Part shown: positions 45,364 to 57,242 of the stretch, one piece after another
How positions within the stretch are numbered: the stretch's first letter is position 1
How the letters are laid out: every line of letters begins with the position of its first letter
NCBI RefSeq assembly: GCF_036010485.1
Contig: NZ_CP108568.1
Location: forward strand, 1,860,001 to 1,924,000
Length of the DNA: 64,000 bases
Direction: 5' to 3'
From: Streptomyces sp. NBC_01198
GTDB taxonomy: Bacteria > Actinomycetota > Actinomycetes > Streptomycetales > Streptomycetaceae
Made by a program: the position numbers and the translations under genes
Notes under the pieces: generated by a model
Told to the model about the DNA's origin: nothing
Seen by the model: only the letters and a program-made list of their open reading frames with translations
Database searches by the model: none

Positions 45364-46566
45364 TTATGCCGAAAAGGCCGGTGTGTCAACCGGCTGATTC
45401 CCGTCCAGAAGGGTCGAATCGCCCATTTCACTCAGAACCAGGGCAAGTGCCCCCAGAACCTCGGCCCGTGCCCCCAGTGCCCCGGGGACCACGGACAGCC
45501 GCTGGGCGGCGCTGGGGATCGCGTAACGCGACACCGACTCCCTTATCGGGCCGAGCACCAGCTCCCCCGCCTCCGCCAGGTCGCCACCCAGCACGATACG
45601 GCTGGGGTTGAGCAGGTTGCACAGGCTGGCCACGCCCATCCCGATGTGCCGGCCCACGTCGCCGGTCACCCGGCGGCAGCCCGGGTCGCCCTCGCGGGCC
45701 AGCTGCACCATGCGCGGCACGGTCAGACCGTCGCCGTGGCTGCCGCGGAGCAGTTCGAGCACGTAGCGGGCGGCGGTGAAGGTCTCCAGGCAGCCGCGGT
45801 TGCCGCAGCGGCACACCGGGCCCGACTCGTCGAGCGTGATGTGGCCGATCTCACCGGCCGTGCCGCCCGGGCCGCGATAGATCCGGCCGTCTATCACCAG
45901 CCCGGCACCGACCCCGCTGGCCACCTTGATGTAGGCCAGGTCCTTGACCCCGCGGCCGCCGCCCCACACCAGCTCGCCGAGCGCGCCGAGGTTGGCGTCG
46001 TTGTCCACCTGGACCGGGACGCCGAGCCGGTCGGACATCTCCTGGCGCGGGTTGATCCCGCTCCAGCCCGGCAGGATCGCGGTGGACCCGAGCGCCCCGG
46101 ACTCCACGTCGATCGGCCCCGGCACCCCGAGGCCGACGCCGAGCACCTTGTCGGCGCTGATACCGGTGGACTCCACCAGGCGGCCCACCAGTTGCTCGGC
46201 CCGGTCGAAGCCCTGCGAGGCCGAGGCGTCCACGTCGATCGGCTCGGACTGCTCGGCCAGCACCTGGTGGGCCAGGTTGCCGACCGCGACCCGCAGGTGG
46301 GAGTGGCCGAAGTCGACGCCGACCACGATGCCCGCGTCCCCGGACAGCGCCACGCTGCGCGCCCGCCGACCCCCCGAGGAGGTCGGCGTGACCTGCACCG
46401 TTCCGTTGTCCCGCAGCTCACGTACGATGTTCGACACGGTCGCGGCCGACAGACCCGTACTGCGTGCGATCTCCGCCTGGGTGAGCGATCCGGCCAGCCG
46501 CACGGCACGCACCACGCGTTCCAGATTGGCCCGGTGCAGCGACGACTGCGATCCCGGAGTCTCCAC
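45364..46566 (-). CDS. rok7B7: ROK-family transcriptional regulator (Rok7B7-like)
   Basis: A 400-residue regulator. A winged helix-turn-helix (about residues 12-70: S-L-T-Q-A-E-I-A-R-S-T-G-L-S-A-A-T-V-S) is followed by a ROK domain with the phosphate motif V-G-V-D-F-G-H-S near 82 and the zinc motif C-R-C-G-N-R-G-C near 253. Placement between xylFGH and ngcEFG matches S. coelicolor Rok7B7, which acts on xylose uptake, carbon catabolite control and antibiotic production. GTG 46566 has AGGAG at 8 bases. Confidence 0.87.
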   Translation of the reverse strand: METPGSQSSLHRANLERVVRAVRLAGSLTQAEIARSTGLSAATVSNIVRELRDNGTVQVTPTSSGGRRARSVALSGDAGIVVGVDFGHSHLRVAVGNLAHQVLAEQSEPIDVDASASQGFDRAEQLVGRLVESTGISADKVLGVGLGVPGPIDVESGALGSTAILPGWSGINPRQEMSDRLGVPVQVDNDANLGALGELVWGGGRGVKDLAYIKVASGVGAGLVIDGRIYRGPGGTAGEIGHITLDESGPVCRCGNRGCLETFTAARYVLELLRGSHGDGLTVPRMVQLAREGDPGCRRVTGDVGRHIGMGVASLCNLLNPSRIVLGGDLAEAGELVLGPIRESVSRYAIPSAAQRLSVVPGALGARAEVLGALALVLSEMGDSTLLDGNQPVDTPAFSA

Positions 46567-46847
46567 GACATCCACTCCTGCCCGGCAGGCGGCCCGTGTC
46601 CGCTTGCCCGCACGGGACGGGGCCGACCCTGATGCCGGATGGAGCACACCAGCGAGACCCCGTCGTCTACAACATGTGAACTCTAAGTTGAGTGTTTGGG
46701 GTGATGTCCCGTCAAGGGGGAGAACCACACCGTTATCCGAAACGGCCGCGGGAACGCCGAACAGCGGCCCCGCGAGCTGCGGAGCCGCCGGGCGCCGGCC
46801 GACCGTGCGTACAGGTGTTCACAGGAGGCCTGGGAGGTGTCCGGGGT

Positions 46848-47771
46848 CTACTTGAGCGCCCCCGCGGTGAGTCCGGCCTGCACCTGGCGCTGGAAGACGA
46901 TGTAGACGGCCAGCACCGGGAGCATGGCGATGGAGAGTCCGGCGAACAGGCCGCCCCAGTCCCCCTGGTAGCCCTGCTGCACCGCGAGGTCGGCCAGGCC
47001 CTGGGTGAGCACCCATTTGTCGGTGTCGCCCTGGTTCAGCACCAGGGGGAGCAGGTACTGGTTCCACTGCCCGAGCACGTTGAAGATCCCGATGCTGATG
47101 ATGCCCGGCTTGGCCATCGGCACCATGATCTGGAAGAACGTCCTGGTATGGGATGCTCCGTCCACCAGTGCCGCCTCCGCCACCGAGGTCGGCAGGGTGC
47201 GGAAGAACGACGTCATGAAGAAGACGGTGAAGGGCAGCGAGTAGGCGATGTAGACCAGGATCAGTCCTGGCAGGGTGTTGATGATGCCGAGGTTGGTGGT
47301 GACGAAGAACAGCGGCACCAGCACCATCACGACCGGGAAGGCCATGCCCGCCACGAAGATGAAGTAGATCAGCCGGTTGCCGGGGAATTCGAAGCGGGCC
47401 AGCACGTAGGCCGCCATCGAGCCGAACAGCATCGTGCCGACGGTCGAGAAGCCGACCACGATGATGGTGTTGATGAAGTACTGGCCCATGTTCGCCTTCG
47501 TCCAGGCGTGGGACCAGTTCTCGAAGTGCAGGTGGGTCGGCAGCGACAGCGGGTGGCTGAGGATGTCCCCGGAGCTCTTGAACGAGCTCCACAGCGCCCA
47601 CAGCAGCGGCAGGCCCACCATCAGCGCCCACACGGCCAGGAAGACGTGGCTGAAGGCGTTCAGCACGCCGCCCTCGCTGCGGCGCCACTTCCAGCGGGCC
47701 GCGTCCGAGGCGGGCGAGCCGGACTTGTGGGGCGCGGAGCCTGGGGCCCCGTCGATCGTCTCGGTTGTCAT
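46848..47771 (-). CDS. ngcG: Carbohydrate ABC transporter permease (NgcG-like)
   Basis: A 307-residue BPD_transp_1 permease with six predicted helices. The EAA-like cytoplasmic loop V-A-E-A-A-L-V-D-G-A-S is near residue 203. It is the inner partner of NgcF. The N-terminal about 35 residues are polar and cytoplasmic. The start is ATG 47771, 10 bases after the ngcF stop, and it is the last gene of the three-gene operon. Confidence 0.87.
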   Translation of the reverse strand: MTTETIDGAPGSAPHKSGSPASDAARWKWRRSEGGVLNAFSHVFLAVWALMVGLPLLWALWSSFKSSGDILSHPLSLPTHLHFENWSHAWTKANMGQYFINTIIVVGFSTVGTMLFGSMAAYVLARFEFPGNRLIYFIFVAGMAFPVVMVLVPLFFVTTNLGIINTLPGLILVYIAYSLPFTVFFMTSFFRTLPTSVAEAALVDGASHTRTFFQIMVPMAKPGIISIGIFNVLGQWNQYLLPLVLNQGDTDKWVLTQGLADLAVQQGYQGDWGGLFAGLSIAMLPVLAVYIVFQRQVQAGLTAGALK

Positions 47772-47781
47772 CGGGGCACCC

Positions 47782-48708
47782 CTAGAACTCGATACGCTCG
47801 CGGCGCGACAGCCGCAGCGTCAGTACGGCGAACACCAGCGTCACCAGCAGCATGGCGACACCCATGGCCGCCGCCAGGCCGTACTGGCTGTTGTCCCGGA
47901 AGGCCGTCTTGAACAGCAGCAGCGGGACGACGTCGGTCTTCTCGTTGGGACCGCCGTTGTTGACCGACATCAGCTGGACGTAGGCGAAGGCGTCCATGGC
48001 GATGATGCCCATGTAGACCCAGCCGGTGGCGACCGTGTCGGACAGCAGCGGCAGGGTCACCCGGAAGAAGGTGGTGGACCGGGTGGCGCCGTCCAGCAGC
48101 GAGGCCTCGTAGATCTCGGTGGGGATGGACGACATGCCGGCCGAGAAGAGCACCACGTAGAAGCCGACGTTCGCCCAGACCATCACCGCCATGATGCAGG
48201 CCAGCGCCAGTTTCGGGTCGCCCAGCCAGGACTGGGTCTGCGAGCCGAGCCCGATGCTGTGCAGGACGACGTTGAGCACGCCCTCGTCGGGGTCCGGGTT
48301 GTAGATCTGCTGCCAGAGGATGGCGATCACCGCCACCGACAGCACCTGCGGGAAAAAGAAGATGATCTTATAGGCGCCCGATCCCCGGACGCCGGCGACC
48401 GACGCGCTGCCTTTGCGCCGGCCGCCGACGTTGAGCATGAAAGCGAAGAACAGACCGAGCGCCAGCGTCACGACCGGCACAATCAGCAGCAGCAGGACGT
48501 TGTGCCACAGCGACTGCCAGAAGAGATGGTTGTGAATGATCTTCCGGTAGTTGTCGAACCCGATGTAGTGCTTGTCGGGGGTGAGTCCTGTCCAGTCCGT
48601 CATGGAGATCTGGAAGTCCTGCACGAAGGGCGAGATCACAAGGACCCCGTACAGCGCCAGGGGAATCGCCAGAAAACCGATGATGAACCGGTACTTGCCG
48701 TGTCGCAT
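47782..48708 (-). CDS. ngcF: Carbohydrate ABC transporter permease (NgcF-like)
   Basis: A 308-residue permease. The chain starts M-R-H-G-K-Y-R-F-I-I-G-F-L, enters the membrane at once, and has the EAA loop I-Y-E-A-S-L-L-D-G-A near residue 200. It pairs with NgcG to form the channel for the sugar bound by NgcE. No ATPase gene is in the operon. In streptomycetes such importers share the MsiK ATPase encoded elsewhere. Confidence 0.87.
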   Translation of the reverse strand: MRHGKYRFIIGFLAIPLALYGVLVISPFVQDFQISMTDWTGLTPDKHYIGFDNYRKIIHNHLFWQSLWHNVLLLLIVPVVTLALGLFFAFMLNVGGRRKGSASVAGVRGSGAYKIIFFFPQVLSVAVIAILWQQIYNPDPDEGVLNVVLHSIGLGSQTQSWLGDPKLALACIMAVMVWANVGFYVVLFSAGMSSIPTEIYEASLLDGATRSTTFFRVTLPLLSDTVATGWVYMGIIAMDAFAYVQLMSVNNGGPNEKTDVVPLLLFKTAFRDNSQYGLAAAMGVAMLLVTLVFAVLTLRLSRRERIEF

Positions 48709-48750
48709 GTCGCCGGTCGCTCTCGTCTCAGCCGTTAGGGGGAATGCGGA

Positions 48751-50175
48751 TCAGACGGTGTGCTTGAACTTCGGCACGGACGAGTCCTTCTTGGTGGCGT
48801 CCGAGGCCTTCTGCGCACCCTCGATCCACTTGGCGGCGTTGATCTGCCCGGTGAGGAGCTGCGCGGTCAGGTTGCCGATGGTCTCCTGGTTGAGCTTGAC
48901 GTACCAGTCCTGGATACGCGCGTTGAGCACGTTCGTGCCGGCCGCCTTGAGGGCGGTGTTCGCCGAGGCCAGGCCGGGAGTCAGGGTCAGGCCCTCGGCG
49001 GAGTTCGCCACGCAGGTCAGCGACTTGATGGTGTTGGTGAAGTTGTCGGTCTGCTTCTTGGCGAGCATGATCCGCAGCAGTTCCATACCGCCGGACGGGT
49101 TCTTGCCGTTGGCGGCCACGATGAAGGGCTCGCCGGCTGCCGCGTAGAGGGTGCCGAACGGCAGCTTGTCGCTGTCGCCGCCGCCGATCAGCGGGCCGAC
49201 CGCCAGGTCGAAGTCCTTGGGCATGGTCGGGGCGGCCTCGTTCTCCACCCACGAGCCGTCCGCCACCAGGGCGGCCTTGCCCTTGGTCCAGTCGGTCTGC
49301 ATCTGGATGTGCGTCTTGCCCTCGGACCCGGCCAGGAAGTACTTCTTCGCCGCCAGCTCCTCGTAGTAGCCGAGGACCTGCTTGACCGCGTCGACCTGGA
49401 AGGCGCCGTCCTCCAGGTCGTCGATCGCGTTCAGCACCTCTTTGCCGCCCACCTTGCCGATCTGGGCGAGCAGGTCGAAGTGCACGTAGTACGGGTACTT
49501 GCCCGGGTAGGTGAACAGCGCGACGCCGGCGGCCTTCGTCTTGGCGCCGAGCGCGATCATCTCGTCGAAGGTCTTGGGGTACGTCCAGCCCTTCTCCTGG
49601 AAGAGCTTGTTGGAGTACCAGCTGCCGTAGACGGTGAAGGCGTAGTTCAGCGCGTACATCTTGTCGGAGCCGAACTGGCCCTGCTCGACCGTGCCGGCGA
49701 CCAGGACGTCGCGGACCTTCTTGGACGGGTCGTCGATCGTGGCGGCGTCCAGCAGCGGGGTGAGGTCCAGCAGCTTGCCCTCCTTGGCGAGGGCGGCGGT
49801 GTCGAGGTTGTCGGCGCCGGAGTTGTCCATGAAGTCCGGCGGCGTGTTGTTGGCGAAGCGCGGCTGCAGCTTCGGGCCGATGGCCTGCGTACCGGTGTGC
49901 TTGACCGTGACGCCGTAGGTCGTGTTGTAGACCGTCTCGGCGGACTTGATGTAGTCGTCGCCGAATCCGCCCTTGAAGACGAAGGCCTCCAGCGGCGCGC
50001 CCTTCTTGACACCGAGCGGATTGGCCGCCGACTTGGTGCCGGTCGCGACCGGCTTGTTCTTGTCCCCGCCACTGGATGTGGCACATGCCGACAGCAGCGA
50101 AGCAGACGGAATCGCCACCACGCCGATCGCCATTGCCCGCTTGATTGCATCGCGCCGGTTGAACTCGGATCCCAT
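48751..50175 (-). CDS. ngcE: N-acetylglucosamine/chitobiose-binding lipoprotein NgcE
   Basis: A 474-residue solute-binding lipoprotein. The N-terminus R-R-D-A-I-K-R-A-M-A-I-G-V is a Tat-like twin-arginine signal with lipobox L-S-A-C near residue 29. The mature chain has the type 1 sugar-binding pattern and the start matches NgcE of streptomycetes. NgcE takes up GlcNAc and chitobiose, linking the operon to chitin and cell-wall turnover. ATG 50175 is the internal start that fits the signal, and upstream in-frame ATGs are not supported by the signal peptide. Confidence 0.87.
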   Translation of the reverse strand: MGSEFNRRDAIKRAMAIGVVAIPSASLLSACATSSGGDKNKPVATGTKSAANPLGVKKGAPLEAFVFKGGFGDDYIKSAETVYNTTYGVTVKHTGTQAIGPKLQPRFANNTPPDFMDNSGADNLDTAALAKEGKLLDLTPLLDAATIDDPSKKVRDVLVAGTVEQGQFGSDKMYALNYAFTVYGSWYSNKLFQEKGWTYPKTFDEMIALGAKTKAAGVALFTYPGKYPYYVHFDLLAQIGKVGGKEVLNAIDDLEDGAFQVDAVKQVLGYYEELAAKKYFLAGSEGKTHIQMQTDWTKGKAALVADGSWVENEAAPTMPKDFDLAVGPLIGGGDSDKLPFGTLYAAAGEPFIVAANGKNPSGGMELLRIMLAKKQTDNFTNTIKSLTCVANSAEGLTLTPGLASANTALKAAGTNVLNARIQDWYVKLNQETIGNLTAQLLTGQINAAKWIEGAQKASDATKKDSSVPKFKHTV

Positions 50176-50359
50176 GCTCAAGTCCTCGCCTTCATCAGGA
50201 CTCATGCGGTGCAGCGGAATCCGCCGACGACCGCGAACAGTTGAAGCTTGAGTGATGCCGTGCATCCAGTGAGGCAGGGAACGATATCCGACGACCGGCG
50301 GTGCCACCCTGCCGATTGACCCGCCTGACCCCGCGCTCCAGCAGGTTCCCTGGACGCCG

Positions 50360-50375
50360 ACAGGTATAGTCCACT
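50360..50375. promoter_or_regulatory. dre-like DasR box in the ngcE promoter region
   Basis: ACAGGTATAGTCCACT matches the dre consensus ACTGGTCTAGACCACT at 13 of 16 positions. It overlaps a likely minus-strand -10 (TATACC, 50363-50368) with a -35 (TTGCCC, 50387-50392) 18 bases upstream. DasR represses GlcNAc uptake genes in streptomycetes until glucosamine-6-phosphate is made. Confidence 0.55.
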
Positions 50376-50520
50376 TCTCTCCGACAGGGCAAGATCAAGA
50401 GCGCGTTTGGTCGGCAAGCTTTCCCGAGTTGAGACCTGTCCGAAATGCGGGACGACGAAACCGCAGGTCAGAGCGATGCCCATCCACGGATGGCGGACGA
50501 TCGGCGGATTGGCTTGCGCA

Positions 50521-50563
50521 AAAAGGACGGACCGCGCCCCCCTGACGGGGAGACGCGGTCCGT
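50521..50563 (-). terminator. Terminator of acnA
   Basis: ACGGACCGCG (50527-50536) pairs with CGCGGTCCGT (50554-50563), with extra C/G pairs inside. On the minus strand the stem is followed by TTTT (50524-50521), so this is a good intrinsic terminator for acnA. Confidence 0.8.
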
Positions 50564-50589
50564 GCTACTCGTGAGTCACCTCGGGCCGG

Positions 50590-53412
<2,823 letters not shown>

Positions 53413-53700
53413 CTAGTACATGACGGCGGCAGGTTCATGTGCGGCCGGATGGCGGTCTTCTGCCGCCGGGCGGCGATCGTCCCGCCGGTCCGCCGCGCTT
53501 CCGGCACCTCCCGGCGCCGGTGCCGGCCGCCGGGCCTGTGACCTGTGTGGCGGGGGTTGCGCCACGGGCCTCAGTCGGTAGCGTGAGGTCTGTCGGATGC
53601 CGTCCGCTCGGCGGGTCGCGGGCGGGGCCGTCCGGGTCACCGGTGGGGCCGTCGGGGTCACGGCGGGACGCGCCACGAATGGCGGTACCCGCGTTGCCCC

Positions 53701-53716
53701 ATCTCATATATGAGAT
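53701..53716. promoter_or_regulatory. Perfect palindrome at the murA promoter
   Basis: ATCTCATATATGAGAT is a perfect 16-bp palindrome that shares its last T with the -10 box TAGGGT of murA. A protein bound here should block RNA polymerase. Confidence 0.75.
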
Positions 53717-53728
53717 AGGGTCACCGAT
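53716..53728 (+). promoter_or_regulatory. Leaderless -10 box for the HTH-MurA gene
   Basis: TAGGGT (53716-53721) ends 7 bases before ATG 53729, and no Shine-Dalgarno is present. Confidence 0.5.
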
Positions 53729-55258
53729 ATGACCGACGACTACCTCGCACGTATCGGCAGGCTCATCAGGGACGCCCGACAGCATCGGGGCTGGACACAG
53801 ACGCATCTCGCGGACGCGCTCGGCACCAGCCAGAGCGCGGTGAACCGCATCGAGCGGGGCAATCAGAACATCAGCCTTGAGATGATCGCCAGGATCGGCG
53901 AGGCCCTGGACAGCGAGATCGTCTCGCTCGGCTACTCCGGACCCATGCACCTGCGGGTGGTCGGCGGCCGCCGGCTGTCGGGCGCCATAGACGTCAAGAC
54001 CAGCAAGAACGCCTGCGTGGCGCTGCTGTGCGCGACCCTGCTGAACGCCGGCCGCACCACCCTGCGCCGGGTCGCCAGGATCGAGGAGGTCTACCGCATC
54101 CTCGAAGTCCTCGGCAGCATCGGCGTCCGCACCCGGTGGATCAACGACGGCAACGACCTGGAGATCGTGCCGCCCGCCACGCTCGACCTGGACGCGATGG
54201 ACACCGAGGCCGCCCGCCGCACCCGCAGCGTGATCATGTTCCTCGGCCCGCTGCTGCACCGCACCGACCGCTTCAGGATCCCCTACGCCGGCGGCTGCGA
54301 CCTCGGCACCCGTACGGTCCAGCCGCACATGAACGCGCTGCGGCACTTCGGTCTTGACGTCACCGCCACCGACGGCTCCTACCACGCCGAGGTGACCGGC
54401 GGGATCGCCCCGCACCGCCCGATCGTGCTGACCGAGCGCGGCGACACCGTGACCGAGAACGCGCTGCTGGCCGCCGCCCGCTACGAGGGCGTCACCGTCA
54501 TCCGCAACGCCAGCTCCAACTACATGGTCCAGGACCTGTGCTTCTTCCTGGAGGAGCTGGGCGTGCGGGTCGAGGGCATCGGCACCACGACGCTGACCGT
54601 GCACGGCGTGGCGGACATCGACCGCGACGTCGACTACGCACCGTCCGAGGACCCGGTCGAGGCGATGAGCCTGCTGGCCGCGGCCGTCGTCACCGAGTCC
54701 GAGCTGACCATCCGCCGGGCGCCGATCGAGTTCCTGGAGATCGAGCTCGCGGTGCTTGAGGAGATGGGCCTGGACTTCGAGATCACCCCGGAGTACCGGG
54801 CGGACAACGGGCGCACCCGGCTGGTGGACCTCACCGTCCGCCCGTCCAAGCTGCGTTCGCCGATCGACAAGATCCACCCGATGCCCTTCCCCGGCCTGAA
54901 CATCGACAACGTGCCCTTCTTCGCGGCCATCGCCGCGACCGCGCAGGGCTCGACCCTCATCCACGACTGGGTCTACGACAACCGGGCGATCTACCTCACC
55001 GAGCTGACCCGCCTCGGCGCGTCCGTCAAGCTCCTCGACCCGCACCGGATCATGGTCGACGGCCCGACCCGCTGGCGCGCCTCGGAGATGATGTGCCCGC
55101 CGGCGCTGCGCCCCGCGGTGGTCGTGCTGCTGGCCATGATGGCGGCCGAGGGCACCTCGGTGCTGCGCAACGTCTACGTCATCAACCGCGGTTACGAGGA
55201 CCTGGCGGAGCGGCTGAACACGATCGGCGCGCAGATCGAGATCTTCCGGGACATCTGA
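53729..55258 (+). CDS. murA: UDP-N-acetylglucosamine 1-carboxyvinyltransferase (MurA) with N-terminal XRE helix-turn-helix
   Basis: A 509-residue fusion. Residues about 5-65 are an XRE/Cro helix-turn-helix: L-I-R-D-A-R-Q, then W-T-Q-T-H-L-A-D-A-L-G-T-S-Q-S-A-V-N-R-I-E-R-G. Residues about 75-505 are an EPSP synthase-fold MurA, which adds enolpyruvate to UDP-GlcNAc in peptidoglycan synthesis. K-T-S-K-N-A is near the start, and the fosfomycin-target cysteine is kept in A-G-G-C-D-L-G-T-R near 190. This corresponds to the second MurA of streptomycetes. It may regulate DNA while sensing UDP-GlcNAc or PEP. It is divergent from acnA. Confidence 0.92.
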   Translation: MTDDYLARIGRLIRDARQHRGWTQTHLADALGTSQSAVNRIERGNQNISLEMIARIGEALDSEIVSLGYSGPMHLRVVGGRRLSGAIDVKTSKNACVALLCATLLNAGRTTLRRVARIEEVYRILEVLGSIGVRTRWINDGNDLEIVPPATLDLDAMDTEAARRTRSVIMFLGPLLHRTDRFRIPYAGGCDLGTRTVQPHMNALRHFGLDVTATDGSYHAEVTGGIAPHRPIVLTERGDTVTENALLAAARYEGVTVIRNASSNYMVQDLCFFLEELGVRVEGIGTTTLTVHGVADIDRDVDYAPSEDPVEAMSLLAAAVVTESELTIRRAPIEFLEIELAVLEEMGLDFEITPEYRADNGRTRLVDLTVRPSKLRSPIDKIHPMPFPGLNIDNVPFFAAIAATAQGSTLIHDWVYDNRAIYLTELTRLGASVKLLDPHRIMVDGPTRWRASEMMCPPALRPAVVVLLAMMAAEGTSVLRNVYVINRGYEDLAERLNTIGAQIEIFRDI

Positions 55259-55267
55259 TACGCGGAT

Positions 55268-55321
55268 GCCGCCGCACCCCGTCTGACCTGCAAGGAAGCA
55301 GGTCGGGAAGGGTGCGGCGGC
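55268..55321 (+). terminator. Terminator after murA
   Basis: GCCGCCGCACCC (55268-55279) pairs with GGGTGCGGCGGC (55310-55321), enclosing a second stem GACCTGC (55285-55291) with GCAGGTC (55298-55304). Confidence 0.75.
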
Positions 55322-55517
55322 ACCTCAGGGACTTCTCAGGGACTTTGCGCCCACAGCAGCCGTCAGGCCACGCTCGTCAGGCCCAACTCACCGTCCGCGC
55401 CACGCAAAGATCGCGTCGATCGCGGCGCTGCCCCGTGCACCGGCCCGGGGCAGAAAGTGGGAGTACTTCCGTAGCCTGAGACGCTCCGTTCCCGGGCGCC
55501 CCGGCAGCGTCAGGCGC

Positions 55518-56816
55518 TCAGAAGTGGTGGCTCCGGAGGCCGCCCAGCAGGACGTCGAGTTGCTTTTCCTGTTCGGCCGGCGCAGCCGGCTTGATCTTGC
55601 CGTGGTCGATGGCGTAGGTCTCGAGGACGGCATCCATCTGTTTGTCGAGCAGGGTCCAGGTGGTGTTGTTCACCGCCTGCAGGGAGGTGGCGTCTGCGTC
55701 CCAGTCGTCGCGCATCGTCTGCACGGTGGCATGCGAGGCCGCGGCCGTCCCGGCGCGGTCCTGAGCGATCGCCTTCTGAGCGAGGTTCTCGTACTTCGTC
55801 ACCGCCGCGGCCGCCTGGCTGCTGGTCAAGGCCGCCTTCGGGCAGGCCGGCAGCGTCTCGCTCTGACCGGTCGGGTCGCAGGTGACGTGGGGCTGATTGT
55901 GCGCCCAGATCATCAGCGCGACGGTGGCGGCGGCGAGTACGCCGAAGGCTCCCAGCCCGATGCGTTCCTTGCGCGGGTTGGTGATCACTGACGGTTCGTG
56001 GGTGATCTCGTGGGTCTCTGCGACGTCGCTGCGGCTGATCGCCAGGTAGATGACGGTTGCCAGGATGGCGCTGAGGAAGATCAGGCTCGTGGCGAAGGTG
56101 CCCAGACCCAGTCCGACGGGCTCGCCGGCGCTGGCCGGGGTCTTCGGTGAGGCAAGCCAGTCACCGATGTTGGCACCGAGCGGGCGGGTGAGGATGTAGG
56201 CCAGCCAGAACGACAGGACCGGGTTGGCGCCGAACCGCCACAGCCCGGCGATCGACGCGATGAGGGCCAAGGGCAGGAACACCGACTTCGCGGGCGTCCA
56301 GTTGGTCAGCTCCAGTGTCCAGTCCCCGGTGGCCGTGCCCAGCGCGAACGTCACCAGGACGGTCAGCCAGTAGAAGGCTTCTCGCGGGAAGGTCGTGATG
56401 CTGTGGATGGACAGGGTCCGCTCGCGCAGCCACCACACCCCGAAGACGATCGCCAGCAGAATCGAGAAGACCGTCGAGCTCAGCCACAGCGGGACGTGCA
56501 GTTGGTCGGTGAGCATGTCGGTATACAGGGTGCCGGTGACGCTGACCACGACGACGGTGAGCCAGTACGGGAACGGACTGTAGCGCCTGGTGCGGAACTG
56601 GATCGTCAGCGCGACCACGAACACCACGGTGAACAACAGCATCGTGCTGGTCAGACCGAAGCCCAGCGTGGTGTTGATGTAGTCGGCGAAACTCTCGCCC
56701 ACGGTCGTGCAGAGGATCTTGATGATCCAGAACCAGACCGTGACCTCGGGCACCTTGTTCAGCAGGCGGCTTCCCCTGGCACCTTGCGGGGTCACGGTGG
56801 TCGTCGGAATTGTCAT
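55518..56816 (-). CDS. COG4705-type multi-pass membrane protein
   Basis: A 432-residue protein with about ten or more membrane helices and a C-terminal soluble tail. The first half repeats a pattern: a helix with K-x-L-(C/x)-T-T-x-G-E-S/G-D, then a loop with R-R-Y-x-P-x-x-Y-W, and again (F-Y-W-L-T-V-L-V-T-F-A-L-G-T-A-T-G-D). This is characteristic of the uncharacterised membrane family COG4705. The extracytoplasmic tail after residue about 300 has a Cys pair and helices. It may be linked to metal homeostasis because a ZIP fragment follows, but that is weak. The start ATG 56816 is leaderless. Confidence 0.75.
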   Translation of the reverse strand: MTIPTTTVTPQGARGSRLLNKVPEVTVWFWIIKILCTTVGESFADYINTTLGFGLTSTMLLFTVVFVVALTIQFRTRRYSPFPYWLTVVVVSVTGTLYTDMLTDQLHVPLWLSSTVFSILLAIVFGVWWLRERTLSIHSITTFPREAFYWLTVLVTFALGTATGDWTLELTNWTPAKSVFLPLALIASIAGLWRFGANPVLSFWLAYILTRPLGANIGDWLASPKTPASAGEPVGLGLGTFATSLIFLSAILATVIYLAISRSDVAETHEITHEPSVITNPRKERIGLGAFGVLAAATVALMIWAHNQPHVTCDPTGQSETLPACPKAALTSSQAAAAVTKYENLAQKAIAQDRAGTAAASHATVQTMRDDWDADATSLQAVNNTTWTLLDKQMDAVLETYAIDHGKIKPAAPAEQEKQLDVLLGGLRSHHF

Positions 56817-56846
56817 GCCGCGACACTAGCGTCTACAAGCTTGTAG
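56817..56846 (-). promoter_or_regulatory. Leaderless promoter with palindromic operator for the COG4705 gene
   Basis: Minus-strand TAGTGT (56828-56823) ends 6 bases before ATG 56816. Just upstream, CTACAAGCTTGTAG (56833-56846) is a perfect 14-bp palindrome placed in the promoter spacer. CopY/BlaI, PadR and TetR regulators bind sites of this kind. No such regulator gene is adjacent. Confidence 0.55.
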
Positions 56847-56876
56847 TCGCTACCGTCGCAGCGAGACCGCACCCGC

Positions 56877-57242
56877 GTGGACCCGTTTGGACCCTCCACT
56901 GCGATCAGCGGCGGCACAATCCTGGCTGCCGGACTGGCACTCGGTCTGGCCGGACTCGTCTACTGGGACCGTTTCATGGGCCGCCGCAAGAGCCGCGGTC
57001 TCTCCAAGGGCCCCGGCGCAGCCGCGGTCAGCGAGCTGGCCCAGCCGACGCGTGCCAAAGCCGGCAGCCTCGCGCTGATGATCGCCACCGGTATCGGGCT
57101 GCACAATTCTGCCGAAGGTCTGGCCATCGGCAACTCCGCGGCCACCGGTGAGATCTCGCTGGCCGTGCTGCTGATCATCGGATTCGGCCTGCACAACGCC
57201 ACCGAAGGCTTCGGCATCGTCGCCCCGCTCGCCGCCGAACCC
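56877..57242 (+). pseudogene. ZIP-family metal transporter remnant
   Basis: The frame beginning at GTG 56877 encodes two ZIP signatures, I-G-L-H-N-S-A-E-G-L-A-I-G and F-G-L-H-N-A-T-E-G-F-G-I, the histidine/glutamate helices that form the zinc path. A ZIP transporter has about eight helices and 230-270 residues. Here about 120 remain, and at about 57241 the sequence jumps into an unrelated fragment. The frame stops at 57281. N-terminal helices are also missing or shortened. It is certainly not a whole transporter. Confidence 0.65.

Larger units (their letters stand above)
50176..50589. other. 414-base ngcE upstream region
   Basis: No gene seen. It contains the ngcE promoter with its dre-like box, TTGAAGCTTGAG at 50241-50252 (possible second regulator site), and the acnA terminator at 50527-50563. 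Confidence 0.55.

Noticed and set aside
55322..55517. A small gene between murA and the COG4705 gene
   Set aside because: The frames present are shadows of the COG4705 gene or lack start signals. Only a short CTCAGGGACTT duplication is seen.
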